Source: Gammaproteobacteria bacterium
Lineage (GTDB): Bacteria; Pseudomonadota; Gammaproteobacteria; Burkholderiales; Rhodocyclaceae
Direction: 5' to 3'
Assembly (NCBI GenBank): GCA_018825305.1
Contig: JAHJEO010000016.1
Coordinates: 364,574 to 428,573, forward strand
Length of the DNA: 64,000 nt
The translations under genes were made by a program, and so were the position numbers. The notes under the pieces are model-generated. The model was given only the letters and a program-made list of their open reading frames with translations. It did not search any database and was not told the origin of the DNA. Of this stretch, positions 1 through 8,804 are shown one piece after another (positions within the stretch are counted from its first letter, which is position 1; each line of letters opens with the position of its first letter).

Positions 1-88
1 AGCGGTTGGGTCCCTTCGGGAATTTTCCTGCCGATTGCGCAGCCGAATTGACCGCCTAATCCCGCCTTAATCACGGATTCCCGCTTGA

Positions 89-115
89 CCATGGCGGCAA
101 TAATTGCCGCCATGG
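89..115. promoter_or_regulatory. 27-nt palindrome containing CGGCAATAATTGCCG, upstream of flhB
   Basis: CCATGGCGGCAAT-A-ATTGCCGCCATGG, 13-bp perfect arms, abuts flhB ribosome-binding region. Confidence 0.7.
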
Positions 116-127
116 AGTGGACCGTCC

Positions 128-1276
128 TTGGCTGAAGAAAGCGACCTCGAAAAGACCGAACCGCCATCAAGTCGGCGGATTGAACAGGCGCGCGCCGAGG
201 GGCAGGTTCCGCAGTCGCGCGAGCTTGCCGCTTTTCTCGTCATGGCGATGGGTGTCGGCGGCCTCTGGGCGTTCGGCGACTGGTTCGGCCACCGTGCCCG
301 CGACATTGTCAGCCATGGCCTAGTCTTCGACCGCCGGGCTGCGTTCGATCCCGAATATCTGGGTGTTGCCTTCGTCAATCTGTCGGTGGAGGCGCTGACC
401 ATGGTCGCGCCGATCTTCCTGTTCACGGTCGCGGCGGCCTTGCTGACACCTTTCGCCTTTGGCGGCTGGGTCCTGTCGAGCAAGGCGCTGACACCCGACC
501 CAATGCGCATGGATCCGCTGAAGGGCCTGAAGCGGATGTTTTCCTGGCAGAGCATCGCCGAACTGGTCAAGAGCGTGCTCAAGGCCTGCCTGCTGGGCGG
601 GATCGTCTGGTGGGTGGTACGCAATGAACAGGATCACCTTTTCGCACTCATTACCCAGCCCATCGATGTCGCCCTGACATCGACCGCGCGCATCCTGATA
701 TACGCGGCGCTGGCAATGGTCAGCGGCCTCGCCCTGATCGCCATGATCGATGTGCCCTTCCAGCTGTGGCAGTACTACACCCGGCTGAAAATGACGCGCG
801 AAGAGTTGAAGCGCGAATACAAGGAACTGGAAGGCGATCCGCAGCTCAAGGCGCGCATCCGCAGCCAGCAGCGCGAGAACTCGCGCAAGCGCATGATGTC
901 GGAGGTGCCGAAGGCCGATGTCGTAGTCACCAACCCGACCCATTTCGCGGTCGCGCTCAAATACGACGCCGCCAACATGGGGGCTCCGAAGGTCGTCGCA
1001 AAGGGCATGAACCTGGTGGCGCACAAGATCCGCGAACTCGCCGACGAGCACAAGGTGCCGGTGGTCGAGGCGCCACCGCTGGCGCGCGCACTCTATCGCC
1101 ATGCCGAAATCGGCGATCAGATCCCGTCCTCGCTCTACACCGCCGTGGCCGAGGTCATGGCCTATATCTACCAGCTCAACCAGTACGCGGCCGGCGCCAT
1201 GGGGCTGCTGCTGCCGGAGCCGCCGACCGCCATTGCCGTGCCGGATGGCCTTGATCCCGGAAGTCCCGACCAATGA
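128..1276 (+). CDS. flhB: Flagellar type III export protein FlhB (likely TTG start at 128; ORF track start 104)
   Basis: Protein LAEESDLEKTEPPSSRRIEQARAEGQVPQSREL... with the NPTH autocleavage motif (VVVTNPTHFAVALKY); GGAG upstream of TTG 128; followed by flhA. Confidence 0.95.
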   Translation: MAEESDLEKTEPPSSRRIEQARAEGQVPQSRELAAFLVMAMGVGGLWAFGDWFGHRARDIVSHGLVFDRRAAFDPEYLGVAFVNLSVEALTMVAPIFLFTVAAALLTPFAFGGWVLSSKALTPDPMRMDPLKGLKRMFSWQSIAELVKSVLKACLLGGIVWWVVRNEQDHLFALITQPIDVALTSTARILIYAALAMVSGLALIAMIDVPFQLWQYYTRLKMTREELKREYKELEGDPQLKARIRSQQRENSRKRMMSEVPKADVVVTNPTHFAVALKYDAANMGAPKVVAKGMNLVAHKIRELADEHKVPVVEAPPLARALYRHAEIGDQIPSSLYTAVAEVMAYIYQLNQYAAGAMGLLLPEPPTAIAVPDGLDPGSPDQ

Positions 1277-1279
1277 TGC

Positions 1280-1350
1280 TCCCCTTACGTTCGCAACCGC
1301 GGCTCGCTGCCCCCCATGGAGGGCGCGTGCCCCCTAGGGGCAACCCGTCG
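1280..1350. repeat. Intergenic repeat family R3 (copy 1, flhB-flhA gap)
   Basis: CTCCCCTTACGTTCGC...GGCTCGCTGCCCCCCATGGAGGGCGCGTGCCCCCTAGGGGCAACCCG; similar layout at 6634..6745. Confidence 0.6.
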
Positions 1351-1355
1351 AAGGC

Positions 1356-3452
1356 ATGATGGCCACACAATCCCTCGCCCTCGACAGTTTCCTCGCCCGC
1401 AGCCATTTGCGTCAGCTGGGCGCGCCGGTGCTCATCATCGCCATCCTGTCGATGATGGTGCTGCCGCTACCGACGTTCGCCCTCGACGTCTTCTTCACTT
1501 TCAACATCGCCATGGCCATCATCGTGCTGCTGGTGTCGATGTATGTGATGAAGCCGCTAGACTTCTCGGTGTTCCCGACGGTGCTGCTGGTGACGACGTT
1601 GCTGCGCCTTTCGCTCAACGTCGCCTCTACGCGCGTGGTGCTGATCGAGGGCCACACCGGTCCCGACGCTGCCGGCAAGGTGATCGAGGCCTTCGGCCAT
1701 TTCCTGGTCGGTGGCAACTACACGGTCGGCATTGTCGTGTTCGTGATCCTCACCTTGATCAACTTCGTGGTGATTACCAAGGGTGCCGGCCGCATTGCCG
1801 AAGTGACGGCGCGCTTCACACTGGATGCCATGCCGGGCAAGCAGATGGCGATCGATGCCGACCTAAATGCCGGCCTTATCGGCGAGGATGAGGCACGTAA
1901 GCGCCGCGCCGGCATCGCCCAGGAGGCCGACTTCTACGGCTCGATGGACGGCGCCTCGAAATTTGTGCGCGGCGATGCCGTCGCCGGCATCCTGATCCTG
2001 GTGATCAACATCATCGGCGGCCTCATCATCGGCGTCGTTCAGCACGACATGGAGATCGGCCAGGCGGCGAAGAACTACACGCTGCTCACCATCGGCGACG
2101 GCCTGGTGGCACAGATACCGGCGCTGATCATTTCAACCGCCGCCGGCCTCGTCGTGACCCGGGTCGGAGGCGACGAGCGCGATATCGGCCAGCAGGTCGG
2201 TGACCAGGTTTTCGGCAATCCCACCGTGCTGGTCCTGACCGCGAGCATCCTCGGCATCCTCGGGCTGATTCCCGGAATGCCCAACATGGTATTCCTGCTG
2301 CTGGCCGGCGCCCTCGGCGGTCTGGCGTGGTGGATGCTGCAAAAGCAGCAAGTGAGCGCGGCCGCCGAAGCGGTTGCGCCGGCGCCTGTTGCAGCCCAGC
2401 AAGAATCGGTGGAAGCCAGCTGGGCCGATGTCGCGCCCGTGGACGTGCTTGGCCTCGAAGTGGGCTACCGCCTGATTCCCTTGGTTGATCGCGGCATGGA
2501 TGGCGAACTGTTGAAGCGCATCCGCAGCCTCCGCAAGAAGTTTGCCCAGGAAGTCGGCTTCCTTGCGGCACCCGTGCATATTCGCGACAACCTCGAACTC
2601 AAGCCCAATGCCTATCGCATTTCATTGAAGGGGGTCGAGATCGGTGCCGGCGAAGCCTATCCGGGAATGCATCTGGCCATCAATCCCGGCCGTGTCGCCG
2701 GCGCGCTGCCGGGTACGCCCACGATCGACCCGGCCTTCGGCCTGCCGGCGGTATGGATCGAGCCCACCATGCGCGAGCAGGCCCACGCCTTGGGCTATAC
2801 GGTGGTCGATGCCGGCACCGTGATCGCCACCCATCTCAATCATGTCATCCTGTCCCACGCGGCGGAACTGCTCGGTCGCCAGGAGGCGCAATCGCTGCTG
2901 GATCACATAGCCGCCGAATCGCCAAGGCTGGTTGAGGATCTGGTGCCGAAACTGCTGTCCTTGTCAGTGGTCCAGCGCGTATTGCAGAACCTGCTGGAAG
3001 AGGCCGTCAATATCCGCGACATGCGCACCATTATCGAGACGCTGGCGGAACATGCCCCGCGAAGCCAGGATCCGGTGGAACTGACGTCCCAGGTGCGGGT
3101 GGCACTTGGCCGCTCCATCGTCCAGCAGCTCTACCCGGGCAACGCGGAAATCCAGGTGATGGCACTGGAGCCGGGCCTGGAGCGAATTCTCGGCCAGGCG
3201 CTGGCGGGCGGTGCTGATGCTGGCGGCATCGAACCGGGCCTTGCCGACACCTTGCTGCGCGAGACTGCGGCGGCGGCGGCTCGCCAGGAAGAGGTCGGCT
3301 TGCCGGCGGTGCTGCTGGTGCCGGGGCAATTGCGCTGGCTGTTGTCGCGCTTCCTGCGGCGCGCCTCCCCGAACCTGAAAGTTCTGGCCAATGCCGAAAT
3401 TCCCGATTCCCGCACCATCAAGGTGACAGCCGTCATCGGAGCCAAGCCATGA
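1356..3452 (+). CDS. flhA: Flagellar biosynthesis protein FlhA
   Basis: 698 aa, multi-TM N-terminus with FHIPEP-family sequence (MPGKQMAIDADLNAGLI, ARKRRAGIAQEADFYGSMDGASKFVRGDA). Confidence 0.97.
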   Translation: MMATQSLALDSFLARSHLRQLGAPVLIIAILSMMVLPLPTFALDVFFTFNIAMAIIVLLVSMYVMKPLDFSVFPTVLLVTTLLRLSLNVASTRVVLIEGHTGPDAAGKVIEAFGHFLVGGNYTVGIVVFVILTLINFVVITKGAGRIAEVTARFTLDAMPGKQMAIDADLNAGLIGEDEARKRRAGIAQEADFYGSMDGASKFVRGDAVAGILILVINIIGGLIIGVVQHDMEIGQAAKNYTLLTIGDGLVAQIPALIISTAAGLVVTRVGGDERDIGQQVGDQVFGNPTVLVLTASILGILGLIPGMPNMVFLLLAGALGGLAWWMLQKQQVSAAAEAVAPAPVAAQQESVEASWADVAPVDVLGLEVGYRLIPLVDRGMDGELLKRIRSLRKKFAQEVGFLAAPVHIRDNLELKPNAYRISLKGVEIGAGEAYPGMHLAINPGRVAGALPGTPTIDPAFGLPAVWIEPTMREQAHALGYTVVDAGTVIATHLNHVILSHAAELLGRQEAQSLLDHIAAESPRLVEDLVPKLLSLSVVQRVLQNLLEEAVNIRDMRTIIETLAEHAPRSQDPVELTSQVRVALGRSIVQQLYPGNAEIQVMALEPGLERILGQALAGGADAGGIEPGLADTLLRETAAAAARQEEVGLPAVLLVPGQLRWLLSRFLRRASPNLKVLANAEIPDSRTIKVTAVIGAKP

Positions 3453-3480
3453 TCACTGACCCCAAAACGAAGAGGGTGCC

Positions 3481-5010
3481 ATGACCGTAAAAAAATATGT
3501 TGCCGCCAACGCCCGCGAGGCGCTGCGTCGAGTCAAGCAGGACCTCGGCCCGGATGCGATCGTCGTTTCGAACAAGGCCGTCCCCGACGGTGTCGAGATC
3601 GTCGCCATGTCGGCAGACAGTCTTGATGCCCTGTCAGGCCAGCCCGGCCCGCGCATCGCCCCCCCGCCTCCCCTGGCGCCACGGCCGGCACCGGCCAGTA
3701 CTGCGCGGGGCGTGGCGCCGCCGGTTTCCGAAGACGACTATACCGTCAGCCTGTCCGCCAAGGCGCGGGCGCAGACCCCGTTTCGGCCGTGGCAGCCGGC
3801 GGCCCAAGCTGCGGCATCACCGGCCCGCGATACGGTCCGTGCCGCCGTGCCGCCATCGCCGACTTTTTCAGACGATGCCGCGCGTCCCCGACCGTTGCAG
3901 TCGCGCCCGGGCGTGCCCAGTGGCGCCGAGGTCGCGGCCAGTGGCGCCGAGGTCGCGGCCAGCCTTGAGCGTGCCGCGGCCGAGGCCCGCGATGACGATG
4001 CCGCGCGGCTACGCGGTTATCTCGACCGGGGAACGACGGCCGGTGTGCGCGGTGACGCCTCGACCGATCAACTGCTGGTGGAGATGCAGGCGATCAAATC
4101 ATTGCTCGAGCGACAGCTCGGCGGCTTTGCCTGGGGCGATCTCGCGCGCGAATCGCCGGTGCGGGCCATGCTGCTGGCCGAAATGCTCGATGCGGGATTT
4201 TCCGGCGAACTCGCGCGTCACCTGATCGAGGGCATGCCTTCGGATCTTTCGGCCGACGCCGGCCGCAAGTGGCTGCAGGCGGGAATCAATCGCCGACTGC
4301 GCACGCTGGCCAACGATTCCGACATCATCGATCGTGGCGGCGTCTTCGCACTGGTCGGCCCCACCGGCGTCGGCAAGACAACGACGACGGCAAAACTTGC
4401 GGCGCGCTGCGTCGTGCGCTACGGCGCCGACCGCCTGGCATTGCTGACCACCGATTCCTATCGGATCGGCGCGCATGAACAGTTGCGCATCTACGGCCGC
4501 ATCCTCGGCGTGCCGGTCCATGTCGTGCGCGACAGCGACGATTTGCGGCGCACGCTGCATGAACTGCGCGACAAGCACATGGTGCTGATCGATACCGTCG
4601 GCATGAGCCAGCGCGATCGCATGGTCGCGGACCAGGCAGCGATGCTCATGCGCTCCGGCGAGATCAGCCGCCTGCTGTTGCTCAATGCCACCAGTCGCGG
4701 CGACACGCTTGACGACGTGATCCGCTCCTATGCCGGCGAGGATCTTGCCGGCGCCATCCTGACCAAGATCGACGAGGCGGCGTCGCTCGCGCCGGCGCTC
4801 GACGCCGTGGTTCGGCACGGCCTGTTGCTGACGCATGTCGCCAACGGCCAGCGGGTGCCCGAGGACCTGCATCTGCCCAATCGCAGTTACCTGCTGCATC
4901 GCGCCTTCAAGTTGCCGGCGGTCGAGTCGCCGCACCGCTTGCGCGAGGAAGAGGTCGGCCTCAGCCTGCCGCCGGCGGCCGTCAAGGGTTTGAGGCCGTC
5001 ACTTGTCTGA
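3481..5010 (+). CDS. flhF: Flagellar SRP-like GTPase FlhF
   Basis: MTVKKYVAANAREALRRVKQDLGPDAIVVSNK; G1 motif GPTGVGKTTTTAKLAA; DTVGMSQRD; downstream of flhA. Confidence 0.96.
   Translation: MTVKKYVAANAREALRRVKQDLGPDAIVVSNKAVPDGVEIVAMSADSLDALSGQPGPRIAPPPPLAPRPAPASTARGVAPPVSEDDYTVSLSAKARAQTPFRPWQPAAQAAASPARDTVRAAVPPSPTFSDDAARPRPLQSRPGVPSGAEVAASGAEVAASLERAAAEARDDDAARLRGYLDRGTTAGVRGDASTDQLLVEMQAIKSLLERQLGGFAWGDLARESPVRAMLLAEMLDAGFSGELARHLIEGMPSDLSADAGRKWLQAGINRRLRTLANDSDIIDRGGVFALVGPTGVGKTTTTAKLAARCVVRYGADRLALLTTDSYRIGAHEQLRIYGRILGVPVHVVRDSDDLRRTLHELRDKHMVLIDTVGMSQRDRMVADQAAMLMRSGEISRLLLLNATSRGDTLDDVIRSYAGEDLAGAILTKIDEAASLAPALDAVVRHGLLLTHVANGQRVPEDLHLPNRSYLLHRAFKLPAVESPHRLREEEVGLSLPPAAVKGLRPSLV
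3843..3868 (-). repeat. Dispersed 26-bp repeat family R1 (copy in flhF linker)
   Basis: CGCCGTGCCGCCATCGCCGACTTTTT. Confidence 0.75.
3919..3960 (+). repeat. Perfect 2 x 21-bp tandem duplication in flhF
   Basis: AGTGGCGCCGAGGTCGCGGCC twice, encoding SGAEVAA SGAEVAA. Confidence 0.95.
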
Positions 5011-5821
5011 ACTGACCTGGCATGGCGACCAGGCCGCCGGCCTGCGCCGCCTGTTTACAAGTCGCGCGCCACAGGTTGTGGCCTTCGCCTCCGGGCGCGA
5101 AGCCTGCGGCCGCACTACGCTGGTGGCGCAAACGGCTGCGGCGCTGGCACAACAGGGCCAGGGTGTCGTCATCGTCGATGAGAACGGCGCGCCGAACAAC
5201 GCAGTTGCCGCTTTCGGCCTTACGGCGCGTTACGACCTGATGCATGCGGTGAACGGAACCCGCGCCCTGCGCCAGGTCGAACTGGCTGCCGCCCCGCTGG
5301 TGCGGATCGTCCCGGCGGCGCGCGCAGCACGCGAACTCGATCATCTCGATCCGGACATGCAGTTGCGTTTGAGCGACTGTCTCGAACAGTTGCAGGAGGG
5401 CGCCGGATTCGTTCTGATCGACTGCGCCAGCAGGCGCGGCGGCCAGCTTTCAGCCTTGGCGCGCGCGGCAAGACATCTGGTGATCGTGGTGGCGGCGCAA
5501 AGCACCGCGATCACGCACGCCTACGCCCTCATCAAGCGCATTGCCCAGGACCGCATTCACGGCGGCTTCCGGATCGCGATAACCCGTGCCCGCTCGCATG
5601 AAGAGGCGCAGGCGATTTTCGAGAACATGCGGCGGGTGGCCGCAGACCATCTCGGTGTGCGTCTGGAATATCTTGGCGATGCGCGGGTGCCCGTGACCGA
5701 GCATCTGGCCGATGCGCTGCTCAGCCGCCTGCCGGCCTTTGGTGACGACCGTTCCGGGGCGTTCGACCGTGACGTGGCGGGGCTTTGGCGGGAGGCGGGC
5801 ATGGCGGAATCGATGGTATAG
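5003..5821 (+). CDS. flhG: MinD/ParA-like flagellar number regulator FlhG/FleN with degenerate P-loop
   Basis: Position after flhF (8-nt overlap); N-terminal DQAAGLRRLF motif; MinD-like fold pattern; P-loop reads SGREACGRTT. Confidence 0.85.
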   Translation: MSELTWHGDQAAGLRRLFTSRAPQVVAFASGREACGRTTLVAQTAAALAQQGQGVVIVDENGAPNNAVAAFGLTARYDLMHAVNGTRALRQVELAAAPLVRIVPAARAARELDHLDPDMQLRLSDCLEQLQEGAGFVLIDCASRRGGQLSALARAARHLVIVVAAQSTAITHAYALIKRIAQDRIHGGFRIAITRARSHEEAQAIFENMRRVAADHLGVRLEYLGDARVPVTEHLADALLSRLPAFGDDRSGAFDRDVAGLWREAGMAESMV

Positions 5822-5864
5822 TTTTGGCCGACGCCACAGTCCGCCCTGCGCCCCGACCGCTGCG

Positions 5865-6632
5865 ATGTATACCCCCCAGGGTTCGCCCGACAAGGATCAG
5901 CTGATCTCGCAATTTGCCCCGCTGGTCAAGCGCCTGGCCTTCCACTTGATGGCCAGGCTGCCGGCCAGTGTGCAGGTCGATGATCTGATACAAAATGGCA
6001 TGATTGGCCTCCTCGATGCGCTCAATCGTTTCGAGGAGGGACTTGGCGCGCAGTTTGAAACCTACGCCGTTCAACGTATCCGCGGCGCCATGCTTGACGG
6101 TCTTCGCGAGAATGACTGGCTGCCGCGCGGCGTGCGGCGCGAGATGCGTCGTGTCGAGTCGGCGATCCAGCAGCTTGAGCATCAACTCGGACGCCAACCC
6201 AACGAGCAGGAACTGGCCGACTCACTGGGCATGCCGCTACCGGAATACCAGAGGCTGCTGCAGGATGCCCGGGGACACCAGCTGGTCCACCTCGAGGATA
6301 TGACCGCCGATGACGAGGAGGGCTATCTCGAACGCCATGCTGCCGGGCCGTCGGGTGATCCGCTGGCCATGCTGGAAGAGGCCAGCGTGCGTCAGGCACT
6401 GGTCGCCGCCGTTGCCGCTTTGCCCGAGCGCGAGAAGCTGGTGATGGCGCTCTACTACGAGCAGGATCTCAATCTGCGCGAAATCGGCGAAGTGATGGGC
6501 GTTACCGAATCGCGCGTCTGCCAGCTGCACAGCCAGGCCGTGGCACGCCTGCGGGCTGCTGTCGTCGTTGGCGACGAAGCGCCGCTGAAGAAACGCCGGG
6601 GCCGTCCGCCCAAGGCCAAGGAAGTGGCATGA
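5865..6632 (+). CDS. fliA: RNA polymerase sigma factor FliA (sigma-28)
   Basis: MYTPQGSPDKDQLISQFAPLVKRLAFHLMARLPASVQVDDLIQNGMIGLLDAL; sigma region 4 NLREIGEVMGVTESRVCQLHSQAVARL; ATG at 5865 in the 5712 ORF. Confidence 0.95.
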   Translation: MYTPQGSPDKDQLISQFAPLVKRLAFHLMARLPASVQVDDLIQNGMIGLLDALNRFEEGLGAQFETYAVQRIRGAMLDGLRENDWLPRGVRREMRRVESAIQQLEHQLGRQPNEQELADSLGMPLPEYQRLLQDARGHQLVHLEDMTADDEEGYLERHAAGPSGDPLAMLEEASVRQALVAAVAALPEREKLVMALYYEQDLNLREIGEVMGVTESRVCQLHSQAVARLRAAVVVGDEAPLKKRRGRPPKAKEVA

Positions 6633-6633
6633 T

Positions 6634-6745
6634 GGCCCCCCACGTTCGCTGCTTTGCATGCCGGGAATTGCGCTTCGCGCGCCGGCAACCCGGCTCGCTG
6701 CCCCTCACAGGGGGGCGTAGGCCTCCCTGGGGCGGCCCTACGAAA
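6634..6745. repeat. Intergenic repeat family R3 (copy 2, fliA-motC gap)
   Basis: GGCCCCCCACGTTCGCTGC...CGGCTCGCTGCCCCTCACAGGGGGGCGTAGGCCTCCCTGGGGCGGCCCTACG. Confidence 0.6.
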
Positions 6746-6756
6746 GCCTAGCCTTA

Positions 6757-7497
6757 ATGGACAAGATCAGCATTTTTGGCCTCCTGCTCGGCATCGGCAC
6801 CATTCTTCTGGGCCAGGTGCTGGAGGGCGGCCATGTCGGTTCACTGGTCCAGCCCACGGCATTCCTGATCGTCATCGGCGGCACGCTCGGTGCAGTAATG
6901 CTGCAAAGTCCGTTCAACATATTCATGACCGGCATGCGCATGGTGCGCTGGGTGTTCTTCCCGCCGGTGACGGCGCCGCAACTTCTGATCGACCAGATCG
7001 CCAACTGGAGCCACCTGGCGCGCAAGGAAGGACTGCTCTCGCTCGAGGCGCAGATCGTGTCGCTCAAAGACCCGTTCGCCGTCAAGGGACTGCAATTGCT
7101 GGTCGATGGCGCCGAGCCGGATCGGCTGCGCGAAGTGCTGGAGGTCGACATCGCTTCCTACGAGGCGCAACTCAAGCTTTCGGCGAAAGTATGGGAGTCG
7201 GCCGGTGGCTACTCGCCGACCATCGGCATTCTCGGCGCAGTGATGGGGTTGATTCACGTCATGGAGAATCTGTCGGATCCATCCAAGCTGGGCGCCGGCA
7301 TCGCCGTCGCCTTCGTCGCCACGATCTACGGCGTCGGTGCCGCCAACCTGATTTTCCTGCCCATCGCCAAGAAACTGCTGGCCAACATTTCGCGCCTGGT
7401 TGCCATGCGCGAGATGTTGCTCGATGGACTCGTCGGCATCGCCAACGGTGACAATCCGCGGATCATCGAAAGCCGTCTTCGGGGTTACTTCGCCTAA
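6757..7497 (+). CDS. motC: Flagellar motor stator protein MotC (MotA/PomA family)
   Basis: MDKISIFGLLLGIGTILLGQVLEGGHVGSLVQPTAFLIVIGGTLGAV; MotA family; adjacent to fliA and a MotB-like gene. Confidence 0.88.
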   Translation: MDKISIFGLLLGIGTILLGQVLEGGHVGSLVQPTAFLIVIGGTLGAVMLQSPFNIFMTGMRMVRWVFFPPVTAPQLLIDQIANWSHLARKEGLLSLEAQIVSLKDPFAVKGLQLLVDGAEPDRLREVLEVDIASYEAQLKLSAKVWESAGGYSPTIGILGAVMGLIHVMENLSDPSKLGAGIAVAFVATIYGVGAANLIFLPIAKKLLANISRLVAMREMLLDGLVGIANGDNPRIIESRLRGYFA

Positions 7498-7502
7498 CGC
7501 CC

Positions 7503-8303
7503 ATGGCCAGCCATCATCGACGTCGTCGCAATGAGGACGAGCACGAAAATCACGAGCGCTGGCTGGTCTCCTACGCTGATTTCATTACCCTGTTGTTCGC
7601 CTTCTTCGTGGTGATGTACGCGATCTCGCAGGTTAACGACGGCAAGTACCGCGTGCTGTCGGATACGCTGTCATCGGCTTTTCGCACTCCAGGCGGCAGT
7701 TCGGGGGCGCTGGTGCAGATCAATCCGAATGCCCCGAGTCCGCTGGCCATTCCGGTGCGCAAGAATCCGGCGCAGATCAAGGCCGAGGAGAACAAGCGCC
7801 AGAACAAGGAAAAAATGCGCAACATGGCCAAGGAACTGATGGATGCGCTTGGGCCACTGGTGCAAAACGGCCAGGTCCGGGTTACCGAAGGCGCCATGGG
7901 CATCACCATCGAGATCAACGCCAGCGTGCTGTTTCCGACCGGCGAGGCCCGGCTCGATATAACGGCGGTACGCGCGCTGGTGGCGGTGGCGCAGATACTG
8001 GGGCCGACGGAGTTTCCCGTCACCGTCGAGGGGCACACCGACAATGCGCCGATCAACACGCCGCAGTTCCCTTCGAACTGGGAGCTTTCCGGTGCCCGGG
8101 CAGCCAGCGTGGTACGGCTGTTCATCGACAGCGGCGTCGATCCCCGACGCATGACGGCGCTAGGCTTTGCCGATCAACGGCCCGTCGCCGACAATGCCGT
8201 ACCCGAGGGGCGGAGCCGCAATCGCCGTGTGGCCATCAACATCGAGGCCAATGTGCCGGACAAGGTGGTGGAAGTGCCGGTCGAGGGGGCAGGCGCGCGA
8301 TAG
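7503..8303 (+). CDS. motD: Flagellar motor protein MotD (MotB/OmpA family)
   Basis: Single N-terminal TM (WLVSYADFITLLFAFFVVMYAIS) and OmpA C-terminus (VEGHTDNAPINTPQFPSNWELSGARAASVVR). Confidence 0.92.
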   Translation: MASHHRRRRNEDEHENHERWLVSYADFITLLFAFFVVMYAISQVNDGKYRVLSDTLSSAFRTPGGSSGALVQINPNAPSPLAIPVRKNPAQIKAEENKRQNKEKMRNMAKELMDALGPLVQNGQVRVTEGAMGITIEINASVLFPTGEARLDITAVRALVAVAQILGPTEFPVTVEGHTDNAPINTPQFPSNWELSGARAASVVRLFIDSGVDPRRMTALGFADQRPVADNAVPEGRSRNRRVAINIEANVPDKVVEVPVEGAGAR

Positions 8304-8324
8304 CTCGCCTGCTCAATGCCTGGC

Positions 8325-8801
8325 TTATGCGGACCCGAGGATGCGGCCGCTGCCGCCGGGACGCACCGAGGTTTGCCCATCCGGTCCGTAGGTCATGGCG
8401 CGCTCGGTGGCACCCATTAGCGCCGCCAGCGCCTGCTGGTTATGTTGCAGGCGGGTGCCGATCAGTTTGCCGTTGAGTTCGTTCTGGCTTCTTGCCTCGC
8501 TCGCCAGCATCAGCAGTTCTCGCCAGTTATTCCGGCTTGCGGCATCGGCCGGGCAGGTTGCCAGCCAAGCATCCATGCCGGAGCGGCCGGACTGAAACCC
8601 GGCCGTCGCCAACGCCGCTTCGCGGCGCTGCGCGCAATCGGTGAGGCGTGCCGCCAGCGCCGATTTTTTGTCAATCAGGCTCGTCAGATGGTCGGCGTTG
8701 CCGGCTACGAGCGTGACTTGTTCATCCTGAAGCAGTAAAACGAATTCGCGCAGGGCGGCGAGTTCGTCGGCGAGAATCGTGGCGATCGGCGTTGCGGCCA
8801 C
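8325..8801 (-). CDS. flgN: Flagellar chaperone FlgN
   Basis: FlgN-like helical protein directly downstream of flgM. Confidence 0.85.
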   Translation of the reverse strand: MAATPIATILADELAALREFVLLLQDEQVTLVAGNADHLTSLIDKKSALAARLTDCAQRREAALATAGFQSGRSGMDAWLATCPADAASRNNWRELLMLASEARSQNELNGKLIGTRLQHNQQALAALMGATERAMTYGPDGQTSVRPGGSGRILGSA

Positions 8802-8804
8802 TGA

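Noticed and set aside
4389-4405. CGGCAAAACTTGCGG in flhF
   Set aside because: One half-site is altered and it lies in the conserved GTPase coding sequence.
8645-8669. R1-like sequence GGCGTGCCGCCAGCGCCGATTTTTT in flgN
   Set aside because: Kept only as a weak candidate: it encodes KKSALAARL in a region where FlgN-type proteins naturally have similar Lys/Ala/Leu sequence, so resemblance may be coincidental.
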